Origin: Acidimicrobiaceae bacterium
Lineage (GTDB): Bacteria > Actinomycetota > Acidimicrobiia > Acidimicrobiales > Aldehydirespiratoraceae
NCBI GenBank assembly: GCA_009840695.1
Contig: VXNG01000281.1
Coordinates: forward strand, 1-6,871
Length of the DNA stretch: 6,871 bases
Reading direction: 5' to 3'
Positions within the stretch are counted from its first letter, which is position 1. Every line of letters begins with the position of its first letter. Under the pieces are notes generated by a model. That model was not told the DNA's origin. It saw nothing but the letters and a program-made list of their open reading frames with translations, and ran no database searches. The position numbers and the translations under genes are program-made. Of the stretch, positions 1 through 3,912 are shown piece by piece.

Positions 1-542
1 CCACCGCCAGCGCCGACGTCACCATGAAGGGACTCAGCTTCCTGCTGGAGGCGGTAGCCAAGCTGCGCACCGAGCGCCACGTTGAGCTGACCATCATCGG
101 CAAGGCCAAGAGCGACTCCGCGGCCAGCCGGGCTATCTCGGAGTTGGGGCTGGCCGACGCGGTCACCTTCGTGTCGGGGGTGTCGGACCGCCGCATCGTG
201 GAGCTGTACGCCGAAGCCGAGGTGGCCGTGGTGCCCTCCCTGTACGAGGGTTTCTCGCTGCCGGCCATCGAAGCCATGTCGTGCGGAGTGCCGCTGGTGG
301 CCACCACCGGTGGCGCGTTGCCCGAGGTGGCCGGCACGCACGGCGAGACCTGCTTCCTGACCGAGCCCGGCGACGCCCAGGCGCTGGCCGCCGTGCTGCA
401 GGACGCGCTCGACGATCCCACCGCACGGGCCCGGGTCGGGCGGGCCGGCCGGCAGCGCGTCGTCAACCAGTGGTCCTGGCGCCACACCGCGGAGCGGACC
501 GTGGAGCAGTACCGGGCAGTGCTGGAAGAGTCGGCCCGCTGA
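1..542 (+). CDS. GT4-family glycosyltransferase, C-terminal part (5' truncated by window edge)
   Basis: This is the nucleotide-sugar-binding half of a GT-B fold, retaining glycosyltransferase that would move a sugar from an activated donor to an acceptor in the cytoplasm or at the inner membrane face. The reading frame is open from base 3 with no start, so the N-terminal acceptor domain lies outside the window; the ATG at 24 is internal, because the residues before it (TASADVTMKGL) already match the family's usual 'KG...LL.A...L' block. The E-x7-E signature is clear, with glutamates at bases 246-248 and 270-272 in EGFSLPAIEA, followed by the typical CGVPLVAT..GALPEV stretch. 179 residues are visible, ending in the expected C-terminal helix. 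Its TGA overlaps the ATG of the methyltransferase gene. Donor and acceptor cannot be read from sequence. The neighbours recall Rv0225 of M. tuberculosis, a comparison made from memory. Confidence 0.93.
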   Translation, partial: TASADVTMKGLSFLLEAVAKLRTERHVELTIIGKAKSDSAASRAISELGLADAVTFVSGVSDRRIVELYAEAEVAVVPSLYEGFSLPAIEAMSCGVPLVATTGGALPEVAGTHGETCFLTEPGDAQALAAVLQDALDDPTARARVGRAGRQRVVNQWSWRHTAERTVEQYRAVLEESAR

Positions 543-1321
543 TGCTTACCGTCGACTACGGCCGTCTCGACCTGCGACCCGGTGAGCGCCTGCTGGACTT
601 GGGCTGCGGCTTCGGCCGCCACTCCTACGAGGCTCTCAAGCGCGGCGCGGAGGTGGTGGCCTGTGATCTGGCCCGCCCCGAGGTGGAGCAGGTCCGCGAC
701 CTGGCCCGGCTGCTGGCAGTCGAAGGCGAGGTCGACGAGTCGGTGATGGCCGCGCCGGTGCAGGGCGACGCGGTGGGACTGCCGTTCGACGACGACTCGT
801 TCGACAGGGTCATCGCGTCGGAGGTGCTCGAGCATGTAGACGACGACGAGTCGGCCTTCGCTGAGCTGGCCCGGGTGCTGCGCCCGGGAGGTCGGCTGGC
901 CGTGACCATCCCGGCGTGGCTGTCGGAGACCGTGTGCTGGAGGCTGTCGAGCGACTACCACGCGCCGGCGGTGCCGGGCGGTCATGTTCGCATCTACCGG
1001 TTGCGCGACGTGCAACGCAAGCTGGCTGGCGCGGGCCTTCAGCCCGGACGCTGGCATCGGGCCCACGCCCTCCACACGCCTTACTGGTGGCTGCGATGCG
1101 CGGTAGGACCCAACCGTGAGGTCACCGAGAACCGGCTGGTCGGCACCTACCACCGCTTACTCGAATGGGACATCACCAGTCAGCCGTTCATCACCGCGGC
1201 CGCGGAGCGACTGCTGAATCCACTTCTGGGAAAGAGCCTCGTCGTGTACGCCGACAAGCCACCGACGGTGCAGGCTCCGGCACGGGTGAGCGCATCCATG
1301 GAGTCGACCCGTGCCGCCTGA
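542..1321 (+). CDS. Class I SAM-dependent methyltransferase (Rv0224c-like)
   Basis: A 259-residue methyltransferase of the Methyltransf_11/UbiE-like Rossmann type, expected to transfer a methyl group from S-adenosylmethionine to a small molecule or lipid/sugar acceptor. Motif I is LLDLGCGFGRH (D19 to H27); the acidic residue that would bind the SAM ribose is D42 in ACDLA; a later motif is GDAVGLPFDDDSFDRV with E94 and H98 in SEVLEHV; RVLRPGGRLAVTIP follows. The frame stays open back to base 281 inside the glycosyltransferase gene, but the ATG at 542 is chosen because it overlaps the upstream TGA, has GGAAGAG about 11 bases upstream, and places motif I at the normal distance from the start. 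The C-terminal third carries an aromatic and histidine-rich block, H172 to C186 (HRAHALHTPYWWLRC), probably part of substrate recognition. It overlaps the next gene by 11 bases. The acceptor is unknown. Confidence 0.93.
   Translation: MLTVDYGRLDLRPGERLLDLGCGFGRHSYEALKRGAEVVACDLARPEVEQVRDLARLLAVEGEVDESVMAAPVQGDAVGLPFDDDSFDRVIASEVLEHVDDDESAFAELARVLRPGGRLAVTIPAWLSETVCWRLSSDYHAPAVPGGHVRIYRLRDVQRKLAGAGLQPGRWHRAHALHTPYWWLRCAVGPNREVTENRLVGTYHRLLEWDITSQPFITAAAERLLNPLLGKSLVVYADKPPTVQAPARVSASMESTRAA
1300..1303 (+). promoter_or_regulatory. Shine-Dalgarno site for the toroid-protein gene
   Basis: GGAG lies seven bases before the GTG at 1311, a good spacing, and supports that GTG as the start. A competing signal, AGGG at 1341-1344, stands five bases before an in-frame ATG at 1350, so a start 13 codons later is possible. 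The region between the two starts encodes an Arg/Pro-rich stretch outside the recognisable domain, so protein similarity does not decide between them. Confidence 0.45.
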
Positions 1322-2405
1322 TCCGAACCGTCGGCCGCACAGGGCGCCAATGGTGGCCGGACTGATGTCCCGGACGGACGCGGACCGCACGGCGGTGACC
1401 ATCGCCGACCTCCAGCTCCCCAGCGGCATGATCCCGCGTTTCGACGGCGGCGTCGCCGATCCCTGGAACCATGTCGAGGCGGCCATGGCTCTGGCGGTGA
1501 CCGGACGCCGGCACGAGGCCGAGGCCGCCTACCAGTGGCTGGCCCGCATTCAGCGGCCCGACGGATCCTGGCACCAGTACTACACCGCCGACGGCGTGGA
1601 CCAGGACAAGCTCGACGCCAACACGATCGCGTACGTCGCCACCGGCGTGTGGCATCACTGGCTGTGCTTCGGCGACGCCGGGTTCCTGGCCGAGATGTGG
1701 CCGGTGGTCCAGCGGGCCCTCGACTTCGTTCTAGGGCTGCAGACGCCCCGGGGCGAGATCCTGTGGGCCCGCCATGCCGACGGCACGCCGTGGCCCTTCG
1801 CTCTGCTCACCGGTTCTTCCTCGATCAGCCACAGCCTGCGTTGCGGTCTGGCCATCGCCCACGCGGTGGGCCAGGAGCGTCCGAGTTGGGAACTGGCCCT
1901 GGCCCGGCTGATCCACACCATCCGCCACTGTGGCTCCGAGGCGTTCGCTCCGAAGGATCGCTGGGCTATGGACTGGTACTACCCGGCCCTGGCGGGGGTC
2001 CTGACCGGGTCGGAGGCCCGGGCCCGGCTGGCAGCGAGGCGCACTGTCTTCGTGCATGAAGGCGAGGGTGTGCGCTGCGTGAGCAACCAGGACTGGGTGA
2101 CCACAGCCGAGACCTGCGAGTGTGCCATGGCCTATCTGGCTGCCGGTGACCGGGCTGCGGCCCTGAGGCTGTTTGAGTGGGCGCAGCGCCGGCGCGAACC
2201 CGACGGCAACTACCTGACCGGCCGGGCCTTTCCTGCCAATGTGAGCTATCCCGACCAGGAGTGCTCCACCTACTCGGCCGCCGCGGTGCTGCTGGCCGCC
2301 GACGCCCTGTCCGGCGACAGCCCGGCATCGGGCCTCTTCGTCGACTCCGACTCGCTGCCCGCGCCACTCGATCTGGGCCCGGTGGAGGCGCCCGCCCGCG
2401 ACTAG
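1311..2405 (+). CDS. Alpha/alpha-toroid protein, 'prenyltransferase'-annotated family, activity unknown
   Basis: A 364-residue protein made of repeated helical hairpins, like the alpha/alpha barrels of squalene-cyclase/prenyltransferase beta-subunit proteins and six-hairpin glycosidases. Landmarks are the opening MIPRFDGGVADPWNHVEAA block (M40 to A58), a QW-type motif Q81-R-P-D-G-S-W87, D102-ANTIAY, W152-ARH, TGSSSISHSL around H174, DWVTTAE (D261 to E267), a second repeat-like EPDGNYL around D298, and YPDQECSTYSAAAVLLAADAL near the C-terminus (D315, E317). No signal peptide or membrane helix is seen, so it is probably cytoplasmic. I see no DxDD squalene-hopene cyclase motif, and the conserved acids and aromatics would suit a carbohydrate-active enzyme equally well. 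GTG at 1311 is taken as the start because of GGAG upstream; ATG at 1350 or 1365 are alternatives. It sits between a methyltransferase and an aldehyde dehydrogenase, suggesting a shared glycan or lipid pathway. Fold assignment is fairly safe, function is not. Confidence 0.85.
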   Translation: MPPDPNRRPHRAPMVAGLMSRTDADRTAVTIADLQLPSGMIPRFDGGVADPWNHVEAAMALAVTGRRHEAEAAYQWLARIQRPDGSWHQYYTADGVDQDKLDANTIAYVATGVWHHWLCFGDAGFLAEMWPVVQRALDFVLGLQTPRGEILWARHADGTPWPFALLTGSSSISHSLRCGLAIAHAVGQERPSWELALARLIHTIRHCGSEAFAPKDRWAMDWYYPALAGVLTGSEARARLAARRTVFVHEGEGVRCVSNQDWVTTAETCECAMAYLAAGDRAAALRLFEWAQRRREPDGNYLTGRAFPANVSYPDQECSTYSAAAVLLAADALSGDSPASGLFVDSDSLPAPLDLGPVEAPARD

Positions 2406-2407
2406 CC

Positions 2408-2429
2408 GCCGATCCGCCGCCCGATCGGC
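2408..2429. repeat. Perfect 7-bp inverted repeat in the intergenic gap (hairpin or operator candidate)
   Basis: GCCGATC at 2408-2414 and its exact reverse complement GATCGGC at 2423-2429 are separated by eight bases. It starts three bases after the toroid-protein stop and ends 16 bases before the dehydrogenase ATG. There is no following T-run, so it is not a convincing intrinsic terminator. It could be an operator for a dimeric repressor or an mRNA hairpin that tunes dehydrogenase translation. In GC-rich DNA a 7-bp match may also be chance. Confidence 0.45.
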
Positions 2430-2433
2430 CTCT

Positions 2434-2440
2434 AGGGTGG
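2434..2440 (+). promoter_or_regulatory. Shine-Dalgarno site deciding the aldehyde dehydrogenase start
   Basis: AGGGTGG lies five bases before ATG 2446. An in-frame GTG at 2437 overlaps this purine-rich run itself, so using that GTG would leave it without a ribosome binding site. This favours ATG 2446 as the start. Confidence 0.6.
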
Positions 2441-2445
2441 CGTCT

Positions 2446-3912
2446 ATGTGGCATGAGGAGCGGTTGCTCATCGGCGGCGAGTTGGTGGACGCAGCCGGCG
2501 GGGCGGTGTTCTCGACAGTAAACCCGGCTACTGAGGAGGTACTGGGGGTGGCCGCCGACGCCGGTGTGGACGACGCCGAGGCCGCCGTGGCCGCAGCCCG
2601 GCGGGCCTTCGACTCGACGGACTGGTCGCGGGACCACGCCTTCCGGGCGCACTGCCTGCGGCAGTTGCATGGGGCGCTCATCGCCCATATCGAGGAGATG
2701 CGGGCTATCACCGTGGCCGAGGCGGGTGCGCCGATCATGCTCACCCGCGGCGGTCCGCAGCTGGAGGCCCCGGTGGAGATGCTGCGTTGGCACGCCGACC
2801 TGCTCGACTCTTATGAGTGGACCAAGGACCTGGGCGTGGCCGTATCGGTGTACGGCTCGCACCGGCGCTGGATCGAGCGGGAGGCGGCCGGGGTGGTGGG
2901 GGCCATCACCCCCTACAACTTCCCTACCCAGATCAACCTGGCCAAGCTGGCCCCGGCGCTGGCCGCGGGCTGCACGGTGGTGCTCAAGGGGGCGCCCGAC
3001 ACGCCCTGGTCGGCGCTGGCACTGGGCCGGCTGATCGCTGAGCGCACAGACATCCCGGCGGGGGTGGTGAACGTCCTGTCGTCGTCGGGGGCTGGGGTAG
3101 GCGAGGCGCTGACCACCCATCCGGGAGTGGACATGGTGAGCTTCACCGGGTCCACCGCCGTAGGGCGGCGGGTGATGGCCGCGGCGTCGGCCACCGTCAA
3201 GAAGGTGTTCCTGGAACTGGGCGGCAAGAGCGCCTACGTGGTTCTCGACGACGCCGATATCGGCACGGTGGGGCTGATGGCCGCGGCGATGGTGTGCACC
3301 CACGCCGGGCAGGGCTGCGCCATCACCACCCGGCTGGTGGTGCCGGCCACGATGCACGACACGGTGGTGGACGCGGTGGGCGCCACGCTCGACGGCTTGC
3401 CCTACGGCGACCCGAACGACGAGTCGCACCTGATGGGGCCGCTGATCAGCAGGCCGCAGCGGGCGAAGGTGGAGGGCCTGGTGGACGCGGCCCGTTCCGA
3501 GGGGGCGACGGTGGTGCGGGGCGGGCGCCGGCCCGAGCACCTGCCGCGGGGCTACTACTACGAGCCGACGGTGCTGGTCGGCGTGGGCGAGGACGACACC
3601 ATCGCCCAGCAGGAGGTGTTCGGCCCGGTGCTGTCGGCGATCGCCTACGACGGGGGCGACGACGAGGCGGTGCGCATCGCCAACAACTCGGAGTTCGGCC
3701 TGTCGGGTGCGGTGGCCAGTGCGGACTCCGAGCGGGCCCGGGCGGTGGCTAGGCGCATCCGGACCGGGACGGTGAGCGTGAACGGCGGCGTGTACTACGG
3801 ACCCGACGCCCCCTTCGGCGGCTACAAGCAGTCGGGCATCGGCCGGGAGATGGGAGTGGCCGGGTTCGAGGAGTTTCTCGAGATCAAGACCCTGGCCGAA
3901 CCGGCACCATGA
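2446..3912 (+). CDS. NAD(P)-dependent aldehyde dehydrogenase (Rv0223c-like)
   Basis: A complete 488-residue cytosolic aldehyde dehydrogenase that oxidises an aldehyde to the carboxylic acid with NAD(P)+. All catalytic landmarks are present: N158 in TPYNFP, K181 in the cofactor loop, the SFTGST turn, the general base E257 in LELGGKS, the nucleophile C291 in HAGQGCAITTR, E390 in EVFGPV, and the C-terminal PFGGYKQSGIGREMG block. The E257-to-C291 spacing of 34 matches the family. The usual glutamate that binds the adenosine ribose (Glu195 in ALDH2 numbering) is replaced by P184 in KGAPDTP, so cofactor preference is uncertain. ATG 2446 is preferred over GTG 2437 because of AGGGTGG at 2434-2440. 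It follows the toroid gene after 40 bases and its TGA overlaps the ATG of the membrane-protein gene. Substrate is unknown; the position beside a glycosyltransferase and methyltransferase recalls Rv0223c of M. tuberculosis. Confidence 0.95.
   Translation: MWHEERLLIGGELVDAAGGAVFSTVNPATEEVLGVAADAGVDDAEAAVAAARRAFDSTDWSRDHAFRAHCLRQLHGALIAHIEEMRAITVAEAGAPIMLTRGGPQLEAPVEMLRWHADLLDSYEWTKDLGVAVSVYGSHRRWIEREAAGVVGAITPYNFPTQINLAKLAPALAAGCTVVLKGAPDTPWSALALGRLIAERTDIPAGVVNVLSSSGAGVGEALTTHPGVDMVSFTGSTAVGRRVMAAASATVKKVFLELGGKSAYVVLDDADIGTVGLMAAAMVCTHAGQGCAITTRLVVPATMHDTVVDAVGATLDGLPYGDPNDESHLMGPLISRPQRAKVEGLVDAARSEGATVVRGGRRPEHLPRGYYYEPTVLVGVGEDDTIAQQEVFGPVLSAIAYDGGDDEAVRIANNSEFGLSGAVASADSERARAVARRIRTGTVSVNGGVYYGPDAPFGGYKQSGIGREMGVAGFEEFLEIKTLAEPAP

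Noticed and set aside
281..541. Upstream extension of the methyltransferase frame to the ATG at 281
   Set aside because: The added residues are Arg/Ala/Gly-rich shadow sequence of the glycosyltransferase gene, and the ATG at 542 puts motif I at the normal place.
1535..2059. 174-codon open frame on the plus strand in another frame
   Set aside because: It overlaps the toroid gene out of frame and gives an Arg/Pro/Gly-rich product with no domain; the other frame is clearly the coding one.
2437..2445. GTG at 2437 as aldehyde dehydrogenase start
   Set aside because: It overlaps the likely ribosome binding site AGGGTGG; the ATG at 2446 has proper spacing and adds no missing domain.
2406..2445. 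Intrinsic terminator after the toroid gene
   Set aside because: The hairpin stem is only 7 bp and no T-run follows it.
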